Origin: Bacteroidota bacterium
GTDB lineage: Bacteria; Bacteroidota; Bacteroidia; Cytophagales; Thermoflexibacteraceae
Length of the DNA: 39,659 nucleotides
NCBI GenBank assembly: GCA_004292785.1
Contig: RDXG01000253.1
Span: 1 to 39,659 of the forward strand
Direction of reading: 5' to 3'
Positions 1-6,320 of the stretch are shown piece after piece; within the stretch, counting starts at the first letter, position 1; each line of letters begins with the position of its first letter. Under the pieces are notes generated by a model, which saw only the letters and a program-made list of their open reading frames with translations, was not told where the DNA came from and searched no databases. The position numbers and the translations under genes were made by a program.

Positions 1-245
1 AGATCAGAAAATTTTGCGAGCAAATCGGTTTTTGCTTGCGCTTGATCGGTTTCAACTTTCCAACGAATTTGCCCATTTTCGAGGGCAGTTTCTACCAAAA
101 ACATGGCGGTTCGCTTGTCAGGAGCATTTTTTTTGCGTATTTCTTCAATATTTTGCAATATTTGTGGCGAAATAGATTGTCCCATAATTTTTTTTGAACA
201 GGATATAAATGTTAAAAATAACAGAATACAAAAAAGGTTTTTCAT
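1..245 (-). CDS. Lipoprotein, N-terminal part only (possible C40-peptidase-type)
   Basis: The gene starts at the ATG complementary to 243-245 and runs off the left edge, so only about 81 residues are visible. It opens with a basic-hydrophobic signal and a lipobox (FISC, Cys at about residue 17), so the product should be a lipoprotein. The following segment (around APDKRTAMF and then QAQAKTDLLAKF) resembles, from memory, the N-terminal region of Bacteroidota NlpC/P60 peptidases that carry SH3 domains. That match is weak and no catalytic part is in view. It diverges from the gene at 307, and the ~60 bp between them hold a promoter for the rightward gene but no clear leftward box. Confidence 0.6.
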   Translation of the reverse strand, partial: MKNLFCILLFLTFISCSKKIMGQSISPQILQNIEEIRKKNAPDKRTAMFLVETALENGQIRWKVETDQAQAKTDLLAKFSD

Positions 246-283
246 AATAATAAAAAATTTAGCCCAAGTTTTATAATTTTTAT

Positions 284-291
284 TAATTTTG
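284..291 (+). promoter_or_regulatory. -7 box TAATTTTG for gene at 307
   Basis: This is an exact match to the Bacteroidota -7 consensus TAnnTTTG. Transcription would start near 298, leaving a leader of about 10 nt before the ATG at 307. No good -33 TTTG lies at the right distance. Confidence 0.45.
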
Positions 292-306
292 CAAATATTT
301 TAGCTT

Positions 307-534
307 ATGAAACTCATAAATGTTGTTCTTTTATCATCTGCCGTCAGTTTTTTGGCAATGGGTATGCACCAATTATTTTTGCATGGAATTTTAGCAAGTT
401 ATTGGCTTTTTATGCTCGTTTTTGCTTTATTAATGGTTTATAGATATAAAACTAAAAACGAAGTAAAGACCGAACCAGCAAAAAAAGTAGTTCAAAATGA
501 TTCAAAACCAAAATCATCAAAACGTAAAAAATAA
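307..534 (+). CDS. Small two-helix membrane protein, hypothetical
   Basis: This 75-residue protein has two hydrophobic stretches (about residues 4-20 and 28-46) followed by a strongly basic tail rich in Lys, ending in SKRKK. The likely topology is a helical hairpin in the inner membrane with a cytoplasmic basic tail. I do not recognise a family. The start is supported by the TAATTTTG box ending 15 nt upstream. It lies about 60 bp before the CNNM/CBS gene in the same direction and may be cotranscribed with it. Confidence 0.65.
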   Translation: MKLINVVLLSSAVSFLAMGMHQLFLHGILASYWLFMLVFALLMVYRYKTKNEVKTEPAKKVVQNDSKPKSSKRKK

Positions 535-593
535 AAGTGAAGGGCTTTATTTATTAAAATAAAATAATTAAATTGCCTATCAAATCTCTAATT

Positions 594-1880
594 ATGGAAA
601 CCGAAAATATTTACATTATTATTTCTTTGCTTTTTTCTGCTCTTTTTTCTGCAACAGAACTGGCTTTTATCTCCGCCAACCGCCTACACATCGAACTTCA
701 ACGACAAAAAGGTAAATTAAGTGGGGTTATTTTTTCTAATTTTAGCCAAAAACCTTCCTATTTCATTACCTCAATGTTGATTGGGAATACGGTTTCTTTG
801 GTAATTTATGGTATTTTTATGGCTAAAATTTTGGATATTCCAATTATTCAGTTTATCCAAACACATATTGTCATTCAAAACGAAACTACTTTGAGTATTG
901 TGGCAATGGTGGTGCAGTCATTGGTTTCTACTTTGCTTGTGTTGGTGGTGGCGGAATTTTTGCCCAAAAGCCTTTCCTTGATCAACCCTGAAAAGTTACT
1001 AGATTTTTTCGCTTTGCCAATCCAAATCATTTACAAAATTCTTTATCCTTGTGTTTATGTGGTCGTAAATACGTCTAAATTCCTGATTACTCACGTGTTT
1101 CGGGCAGAATACAAAGAACCCAAACCCACTTTTGGACTAAACGAGCTAAATCATTACATTAGTAACATTAGCCACGAAGAAAGTACAAATGATGTAGATG
1201 CCAAAATTTTTGCAAATGCCGTTGAATTTAAGGGCTTAAAAGTGCGCGATTGCATGGTGCCTCGAAAAGAAATGATCGCTGTTGATAAAAATGATGGAAT
1301 TACGAATTTGATAAACACTTTTGTAGAAAGTGGTTTTTCTAAAATCATTGTTTTTAATGGTTCTATTGATAATATTATGGGCTATTGTCATTCTATTGAT
1401 TTGTTTAAAAAACCTGTGGATATAGAGAGTATTTTGTCCCCGCTTTTAATTATTCCTGAAACCAAATCTGCTAATGAACTGATGATTGATTTTATTTCTG
1501 AACGAAAAAGCATTGCTCTGGTCGTTGATGAATTTGGTGGAACTTCGGGTTTGGTTACCATTGAAGACGTTATGGAAGAAATTTTTGGCGAAATCAATGA
1601 CGAATTTGACGAAGAAAACAATGATGTCAAACAATTAGATAACAAAAATTTTATTGTCAGTGCAAGGCTTGAAGTAGATTTTCTGAACGAAAAATATTCT
1701 TGGGAAATTCCAGAAGGCGATTATGATACTTTGGGCGGTTATATTATTTCTGAAACCAAAAACATTCCACAAGTTGATGATGTGGTTCATACTCAACGTT
1801 TTATGTTTAAAGTAATTTCTAAACAAGATGTTCGATTGGATTTTGTACAAGTTACTTTAAAGAAATTAGAGGAAATGTAG
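594..1880 (+). CDS. CNNM/CBS-domain transporter-like protein (hemolysin C/CorC family)
   Basis: The 428-residue protein has the full architecture of the CNNM/CorC family: a DUF21 (CNNM) membrane domain with several helices at residues 1-175, a CBS pair at about 215-335 (containing VVDEFGGTSGLVTIEDVMEE) and a C-terminal CorC_HlyC domain at about 345-425 (around YDTLGGYI). Family members are linked to Mg2+/Co2+ efflux or homeostasis; 'hemolysin' is a historical name. The related Bacteroidota protein GldE has the same layout, so a gliding-motility role cannot be excluded from sequence alone. An in-frame TTG at 573 is possible, but the ATG at 594 starts directly at the membrane domain and is preferred. 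The gene ends just before a bidirectional terminator. Confidence 0.88.
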   Translation: METENIYIIISLLFSALFSATELAFISANRLHIELQRQKGKLSGVIFSNFSQKPSYFITSMLIGNTVSLVIYGIFMAKILDIPIIQFIQTHIVIQNETTLSIVAMVVQSLVSTLLVLVVAEFLPKSLSLINPEKLLDFFALPIQIIYKILYPCVYVVVNTSKFLITHVFRAEYKEPKPTFGLNELNHYISNISHEESTNDVDAKIFANAVEFKGLKVRDCMVPRKEMIAVDKNDGITNLINTFVESGFSKIIVFNGSIDNIMGYCHSIDLFKKPVDIESILSPLLIIPETKSANELMIDFISERKSIALVVDEFGGTSGLVTIEDVMEEIFGEINDEFDEENNDVKQLDNKNFIVSARLEVDFLNEKYSWEIPEGDYDTLGGYIISETKNIPQVDDVVHTQRFMFKVISKQDVRLDFVQVTLKKLEEM

Positions 1881-1900
1881 TTTTGGGAATTTAAAATAAA

Positions 1901-1931
1901 AAATTCCAATTTTGGGTGGAAATTGGAATTT
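1901..1931. terminator. Bidirectional terminator between convergent genes
   Basis: Inverted repeat AAATTCCAATTT (1901-1912) and AAATTGGAATTT (1920-1931) with a 7-nt loop. A run of T follows on the + strand and a run of A precedes it, so it can serve both the CNNM gene and the leftward tonB gene. Confidence 0.75.
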
Positions 1932-1935
1932 TTTA

Positions 1936-2739
1936 TTAACCTAATTTAAAGGTAATAGGCATTACAATTCTTTGTTTTACGGCTTTCCCGCGTTGTTTAC
2001 CAGGAATCCATTTTGGTGCTTCTTTAATTACTCTTGCGGCTTCTTCGTCGCAACCTGCACCAATTCCTTTCATTACTTTTACATCCGTCAAGCTACCGTC
2101 TTTGTCAACGACAAACTGAATGTACACTTTACCTTCTACCCCCATACGTTTAGCTTGGGAAGGATAAGTAAGACTTTTTCCTACATACTTGTAGAACGTG
2201 GTCATTTCTCCAACAGGTTTAGCAGGGTCTTCCACAATTTGGAAAATTTCTTCTACCTCCTCTTTTACTTCTTCTACCACTACTTCGGGAGCAACAGCCT
2301 TTTCAATAACAACCTCTTCAGAAGTTTCTGAACTAAGATTAATCTTCGTTTCTTCGATTTTTTGATCGTTAGAAACTGCAACAATTTCTGGCATCACAAT
2401 TGTCGGTGGTGGAGGTGGTTTTTGTTCAGTAACAGGAATGTCTATCACATTCTCTTCGATTGCTTCGTTTGCTCCTAATTCTACAATTTCTTTTTCCTCA
2501 TACTGCTTTAACTCAAAAATAAAGTAGCACAAGGCAAGTGTAAGAATAATTCCCAAATTGAAAAACAGACCTGAATACCTATTTGCGTCTACTACGGGCT
2601 GTTTTTTAATCAAACCGTCGTGGACAGCATTTGAAGCAATCAGTTTTTTAGAACTGTTATCCAAAATGTACCGAAACAAAAATACTAAACCAACAATAAT
2701 GGCGATAAAGCCGGAAATTAAGCCAACAGCTATTCCCAT
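1936..2739 (-). CDS. tonB: TonB-family energy transducer with an extra N-terminal TM helix
   Basis: The 267-residue protein carries the TonB C-terminal domain at about 185-267 (YPSQAKRMGVEGKVYIQFVV, then a conserved WIPGKQRGKAV segment), which contacts the TonB box of outer-membrane receptors. Before it comes a periplasmic linker with a PPPPP run near residue 108 and many Glu/Val repeats. The usual Bacteroidota anchor helix is at about 58-76, but a further hydrophobic helix sits at about 3-25, giving two membrane passes. ExbB/ExbD are not adjacent. A TAGCTTTG box at 2784-2791 supports the start and a leader of ~38 nt. It transmits proton-motive force to the outer membrane; its receptors are not in this window. 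Confidence 0.88.
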   Translation of the reverse strand: MGIAVGLISGFIAIIVGLVFLFRYILDNSSKKLIASNAVHDGLIKKQPVVDANRYSGLFFNLGIILTLALCYFIFELKQYEEKEIVELGANEAIEENVIDIPVTEQKPPPPPTIVMPEIVAVSNDQKIEETKINLSSETSEEVVIEKAVAPEVVVEEVKEEVEEIFQIVEDPAKPVGEMTTFYKYVGKSLTYPSQAKRMGVEGKVYIQFVVDKDGSLTDVKVMKGIGAGCDEEAARVIKEAPKWIPGKQRGKAVKQRIVMPITFKLG

Positions 2740-2783
2740 TTGATTTATAGTTTTGGGGTTAAAAAATAATTTTAGTAATAAGA

Positions 2784-2791
2784 CAAAGCTA
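2784..2791 (-). promoter_or_regulatory. -7 box TAGCTTTG for tonB
   Basis: Minus-strand match to TAnnTTTG located 45 nt upstream of the tonB start. No convincing -33 element is seen. Confidence 0.4.
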
Positions 2792-2823
2792 ATGAACTGT
2801 AAAAAATATTCCTAATTTTTTTA

Positions 2824-3501
2824 CTAAAAAATTTTTTGGTGAGCCAACTCAATAATTTTGCTTACCTGTTGCTCCATAGTCAAGTGTGTGGTATCCACTA
2901 TTTTGGCATCGTCTGCTTGGCGCAAAGGGCTATCTGCTCGATTAGAATCAGCATAATCTCGTTCTAATAAGTTCCTTTTAATCTCGTCTAGCGCGACTTT
3001 TTCATTCTTAGCAAGCAATTCGTCTTGGCGGCGTTGAGCGCGTATGTCTGCGTCTGCAGTCATGAAAATTTTGAGTTCAGCCTTCGGAAAAACTACCGTT
3101 CCAATGTCTCTGCCATCCAAAACTACTGCTTTTTTTTCGCCCATTTTTTGTTGTTGAGCAACCAAAAATTTTCTGACTGCCGACAAACTTGCCACTTCGC
3201 TGACTCTGGAGGCAATTTCCATATTTCTGATCGAATTTTCTACATTTACTTCGTTCAAAAATGTTTCATTTGCCTGATTTTCGGGATTTCTTTCAAAAGA
3301 AATATTGATTTTTTCTAAGGCTTTTTCCACTTCTGAATAGCTCTGAAAGTTTGTTTTTTCTTGCAAAAAATACAAGGTAACAGCTCGATACATTGCCCCC
3401 GTATCAATGTAGGCGTAATTGAGTTGTTTGGCAACCAATTTGGCGGTGCTACTTTTTCCGCAGGCAGAATAACCGTCAATGGCAATAATGATTTTTTTCA
3501 T
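2824..3501 (-). CDS. cmk: Cytidylate kinase
   Basis: The 225-residue protein starts with IIIAIDGYSACGKSS, a P-loop (G10 to S18) typical of cytidylate kinase, followed by YIDTGAMYRAVT, which forms the CMP site. The motif VVLDGRDIGTVVFP and the later RDYADSNRADSPL segment are family signatures. Length matches the family norm (about 220-230). It phosphorylates CMP and dCMP to the diphosphates with ATP in the cytosol. Its ATG overlaps the stop of the cytochrome b5-like gene by 4 nt (ATGA), so the two are translationally coupled. Confidence 0.95.
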   Translation of the reverse strand: MKKIIIAIDGYSACGKSSTAKLVAKQLNYAYIDTGAMYRAVTLYFLQEKTNFQSYSEVEKALEKINISFERNPENQANETFLNEVNVENSIRNMEIASRVSEVASLSAVRKFLVAQQQKMGEKKAVVLDGRDIGTVVFPKAELKIFMTADADIRAQRRQDELLAKNEKVALDEIKRNLLERDYADSNRADSPLRQADDAKIVDTTHLTMEQQVSKIIELAHQKIF

Positions 3502-3737
3502 AAATCTGATTTTACTAATTTTCCTATGACTGTGAATTTGTCAAAAACATTGGCAGTATGTGGTGCTTGGGCTAATTCTTCAGTCAAATCTTGTCCTGCC
3601 CAATGTTGATAATGTTTGCCATCTCGCCAAAGCCGAGATTTTGACAAATCATAAATTAAACCTTGATAAGCACACCAAATTTCAGGTTTTTCTGTGCCGT
3701 TTCTCAAAGCTAATTGTTGAATAGTGTATGTTAGCAT
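3498..3737 (-). CDS. Mini cytochrome b5-like heme/steroid-binding protein
   Basis: A 79-residue single-domain protein without signal peptide or membrane anchor. It matches the cytochrome b5-like heme/steroid-binding fold as found in the COG4892 type: YTIQQLALRNG at the start, a KPEIWCAYQGLIYDLS strand pair, then RLWRDGKHYQHWAGQDLT and AQAPH. His42, His45 and His60 are candidate heme ligands. Function in bacteria is not established. The gene overlaps cmk by 4 nt, so it is expected to be made with cytidylate kinase, though no biochemical link is known to me. It starts at an ATG preceded by an A-rich stretch. Confidence 0.82.
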   Translation of the reverse strand: MLTYTIQQLALRNGTEKPEIWCAYQGLIYDLSKSRLWRDGKHYQHWAGQDLTEELAQAPHTANVFDKFTVIGKLVKSDL

Positions 3738-3754
3738 TTTTTAACGTTTATTTT

Positions 3755-3792
3755 TTCACGTTTGACAAGGCTTAAATATTGACAAACGTGAA
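3755..3792. terminator. Hairpin after acyl carrier protein gene, possible terminator
   Basis: Perfect 10-bp arms TTCACGTTTG (3755-3764) and CAAACGTGAA (3783-3792) with an 18-nt loop. It sits just past the leftward acyl carrier protein stop. The T-run follows on the + strand, not on the transcribed leftward side, so termination is plausible but unproven. Confidence 0.4.
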
Positions 3793-3798
3793 TTTTTT

Positions 3799-4035
3799 TT
3801 ACAATTTACTTTCAATGGCTTTAAGCAAATCGCCAACATTTTGCATGGCAACAAGCTCTTTAAGTTTGAATTTGATACCAAACTCACTTTCTACTTCGGA
3901 GATCATGCTCAAATGGTTCAAAGAATCCCATTTTGCAACATCTTTTGCACTCATATTTTCGTTGATTTGGAGATTTTTGTCTTCAAATACTTTTTGAAAA
4001 ATACTATTGGTTTTACTAATAATTTCTGGTTTCAT
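3799..4035 (-). CDS. Acyl carrier protein-like (stand-alone carrier)
   Basis: This 78-residue acidic helical protein contains the carrier-protein signature WDSLNHLSMI, with Ser38 as the predicted 4'-phosphopantetheine site. Length and helix pattern fit the ACP family. It differs from the strongly conserved fatty-acid AcpP (the usual motif is GADSLDTVEL), so it is more likely a specialised carrier for a lipid, glycan or natural-product enzyme. No ketosynthase, adenylation or acyltransferase gene is adjacent. A promoter with both boxes lies at 4070-4099, giving a ~28-nt leader and supporting this start. Confidence 0.82.
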   Translation of the reverse strand: MKPEIISKTNSIFQKVFEDKNLQINENMSAKDVAKWDSLNHLSMISEVESEFGIKFKLKELVAMQNVGDLLKAIESKL

Positions 4036-4069
4036 GATTTGGTTTGGTAACTGTTAGAAATATTTTATG

Positions 4070-4099
4070 CAAATCTAATCATTTTCTTGTTTTTCCAAA
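4070..4099 (-). promoter_or_regulatory. Promoter of acyl carrier protein gene
   Basis: On the minus strand: -33 TTTG (complement of 4096-4099), an 18-nt spacer, and -7 box TAGATTTG (complement of 4070-4077). This is a full match to the Bacteroidota consensus, with predicted start of transcription near 4063. Confidence 0.65.
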
Positions 4100-4123
4100 T
4101 CCTGAATTATTTTTTACCTCATT

Positions 4124-4990
4124 TTATATTTTTTGGGTAAAAATTATTTTTGCTTGAAGTCCAACTTTTAGCGGATTTTTTTGCAAATATTCATTTAAAA
4201 TCTTGATTTTTACTTCCGAAGAATCATTTTTTTGAACAATTTGTCTTAAAATTCCTCGAATTTCTTTATTTTCCAAATTTTCGACTTCAATTTTCGCGCT
4301 GTCGCCCAAATTTAGATTTATCATATTTTTTTGTGAGATTTTGCAAAATATTTCGAGCATTTGTAGGTCTGCAATGACCAAAACTTTTGTAGAATTTTCT
4401 GTAATTTTTGAAGATTTTGGCAAAATAATTTGAGAAATAATGCCATTTGTATTTGCCAAAACATTGACTGCCACCAATTTTTGTTTCGATTCTTTCAATA
4501 AATTTTCGGATTTGATCACGTTTAGGCGAGCTTTTTCGAGAGTTTGTGCAAAATTATTGAGTTTTATTTGCAAATCTGCCATTTTTGCTCGATCCGATTT
4601 TTGTTTGGCGTTCACAAATTCGGTTTTGGTAATTTCCAATTCGGTTTTTATTTCGGACAAATCATTTTTGTAGCCTTCCATTTTTGTTTGCAAATCTGCC
4701 AAAAAAGTTGTTTCTTTTTCAGGCAAAACACTAAACAAGATTTGAGATTTTACCACAGAATCACCTTCTTTAACAAACATTTCCAAAATTTCACCCGTTA
4801 AATCTGCCTGAACAAAGTATTCTTTTTCGGGTTGTATAGTGCCATTTATCATTGTTTTTTGAACATTTTGCACATTTTGATCTGCCAATTTTTCAATTTT
4901 TTGTTCTGATTTGGCAAAATAATAAACCCAAGCCGAAATAATTAAGACTGCTATGAAAACCAAGATTGAAAGACTATATTTTTGTTTCAT
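4124..4990 (-). CDS. HlyD-family periplasmic adaptor (membrane fusion protein), orphan
   Basis: The 288-residue protein has an N-terminal membrane anchor (about residues 5-25), half of a biotinyl-lipoyl-like fold around GEILEMFVKEGDSVVKSQILF, a long coiled-coil hairpin at about 95-180, the second lipoyl half (ANTNGIISQIILPKSSKI), and a beta-barrel region with LNLGDSAKIEV. This is the architecture of HlyD/AcrA-type adaptors linking an inner-membrane pump to an outer-membrane duct. No pump (ABC or RND) or TolC-like gene is in the window. The reading frame extends upstream to 5038, but a TATCTTTG box at 5019-5026 would place transcription start downstream of that ATG, so 4990 is chosen. Confidence 0.8.
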   Translation of the reverse strand: MKQKYSLSILVFIAVLIISAWVYYFAKSEQKIEKLADQNVQNVQKTMINGTIQPEKEYFVQADLTGEILEMFVKEGDSVVKSQILFSVLPEKETTFLADLQTKMEGYKNDLSEIKTELEITKTEFVNAKQKSDRAKMADLQIKLNNFAQTLEKARLNVIKSENLLKESKQKLVAVNVLANTNGIISQIILPKSSKITENSTKVLVIADLQMLEIFCKISQKNMINLNLGDSAKIEVENLENKEIRGILRQIVQKNDSSEVKIKILNEYLQKNPLKVGLQAKIIFTQKI

Positions 4991-5018
4991 TTTCGTAAAG
5001 TGGAAATATTTTTTTTTG

Positions 5019-5026
5019 CAAAGATA
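5019..5026 (-). promoter_or_regulatory. -7 box TATCTTTG for HlyD-like gene
   Basis: Exact minus-strand match to TAnnTTTG, 28 nt upstream of the ATG at 4990. It argues against the longer reading frame starting at 5038. A -33 box at good spacing is not seen. Confidence 0.45.
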
Positions 5027-5075
5027 GCTTAAAAGCAAATAAAAATCTTTACTCTACTTTTTTAATTCCATTTTT

Positions 5076-5104
5076 TTTGTTTTCTATTTTTTTCACTATA
5101 TTTG
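5076..5104 (+). promoter_or_regulatory. Promoter of DAHP synthase/chorismate mutase gene
   Basis: TTTG (5076-5079), a 17-nt spacer and TATATTTG (5097-5104) form a complete Bacteroidota promoter. Transcription would begin near 5111, leaving an unusually long leader of ~105 nt before the ATG at 5216. Confidence 0.7.
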
Positions 5105-5119
5105 AGAATTTAAAAGTAG

Positions 5120-5139
5120 CAAAAGTGCTGAAACTTTTG
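5120..5139 (+). promoter_or_regulatory. Leader hairpin upstream of DAHP synthase
   Basis: CAAAAGT (5120-5126) and ACTTTTG (5133-5139) with a 6-nt loop lie at the very start of the predicted leader. There is no ATG in the leader, so a classic aromatic leader peptide is not supported. The hairpin may stabilise the RNA or regulate it. Confidence 0.3.
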
Positions 5140-5215
5140 AACTTTATTTAACTTATTGGTTATTAGCTATTTAGCTTTTAATCTTTTCAATTTTTATTTT
5201 TAATAAGAAATCGAT

Positions 5216-6280
5216 ATGGAAATTAGTCCTTTAGAATCTTGGGGTGTTGTCAAAAAAAAGCCCTTTGTCATAGCAGGTCCGTGCAGTGCAGAAACCGAAG
5301 AGCAGTTGTTTGCAAGTTGCAAGCAAATTGTTGAAAATACAGACGTAGATGTGTTGCGTGCAGGAATTTGGAAACCGCGTACTCGTCCAAATTCGTTTGA
5401 AGGTGTGGGTGAAGTTGGTTTGCAATGGCTTGCTAATGTTAAAAAAGAGCTAAAAATACCTACCAGCACAGAAGTTGCAAATCCGCAACACGTAGAACTT
5501 GCACTTAAATATGGTGTTGATGTGCTTTGGATTGGTGCTAGAAGTACCGTAAATCCGTTTACAATTCAAGAAATTGCCGATTCCTTAAAAGGCGTAGATA
5601 TTCCCGTAATCATCAAAAACCCAATTAATCCTGATGTAGAATTATGGTTAGGTGCTTTTGAAAGAATTAATGGCGCGGGAATCACTAAATTGGCAGCTTT
5701 GCACAGAGGTTTTTCAACTTTGGAAAAATCGGATTATCGCAATGCGCCGATGTGGCAGTTGGCTCTTGATTTGAAAAGCCGTTTGCCTAATTTGCCTATG
5801 TTTTGCGATCCAAGCCACATTACAGGAAGACGTGATATGATTTTTAAGGTTTCGCAAAAAGCCTTAGACTTAAATTATGACGGTTTGATGATCGAATCTC
5901 ATATTGATCCTGACAATGCGTGGAGTGATGCCAAACAACAAGTAACGCCAATGCGTTTGAGCGAAATTTTGCACGAACTAAAAATAAGAAAACCATCGTC
6001 TGATGATGCAGATTTTGTAAACCAAATTGATGAACTTCGTAAAAAAATTGACAGAATCGACAAAGAAATCATCGAAAGTTTGGGAGCAAGAATGGAAATT
6101 GTGAAAGCTTTGGGTCAATACAAAAAAGACAATAACGTTACTGTTTTTGATGTGGACAGATATACCAGAATTTTGCAAAGCAGAGCAGAATGGGGTGATA
6201 AATTGGCATTAGACAAAAATTTTGTAGGTCGTTTGTACAAACTCGTTCATGACGAAGCCATCAGAACGGTAGAAGGTTAA
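5216..6280 (+). CDS. Bifunctional DAHP synthase / chorismate mutase (type II CM)
   Basis: The 354-residue protein joins a DAHP synthase of the KDO8P-synthase-like type (about residues 1-265) to an AroQ-type all-helical chorismate mutase (about 270-354). Visible DAHP synthase motifs are FVIAGPCSAET, LRAGIWKPRTRPNSFEGVG and MFCDPSHITGRRD; the mutase shows IDELRKKIDRIDKEIIE and a Lys/Arg-rich core. It condenses PEP and erythrose-4-phosphate to start the shikimate pathway, and converts chorismate to prephenate, linking first and last steps toward Phe and Tyr. The mutase part may also give feedback control, as in other fusions. It has its own promoter at 5076-5104 and is monocistronic, ending in a 13-bp hairpin. 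Confidence 0.95.
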   Translation: MEISPLESWGVVKKKPFVIAGPCSAETEEQLFASCKQIVENTDVDVLRAGIWKPRTRPNSFEGVGEVGLQWLANVKKELKIPTSTEVANPQHVELALKYGVDVLWIGARSTVNPFTIQEIADSLKGVDIPVIIKNPINPDVELWLGAFERINGAGITKLAALHRGFSTLEKSDYRNAPMWQLALDLKSRLPNLPMFCDPSHITGRRDMIFKVSQKALDLNYDGLMIESHIDPDNAWSDAKQQVTPMRLSEILHELKIRKPSSDDADFVNQIDELRKKIDRIDKEIIESLGARMEIVKALGQYKKDNNVTVFDVDRYTRILQSRAEWGDKLALDKNFVGRLYKLVHDEAIRTVEG

Positions 6281-6287
6281 TATTTTT

Positions 6288-6317
6288 GACATGACAAGTT
6301 AAAAAACTTGTCATGTC
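6288..6317. terminator. Strong hairpin between convergent genes
   Basis: Perfect 13-bp stem GACATGACAAGTT (6288-6300) / AACTTGTCATGTC (6305-6317) with an AAAA loop. It sits between convergent stops and probably ends transcription from both sides, although neither side has a long U-run. Confidence 0.65.
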
Positions 6318-6320
6318 TAT

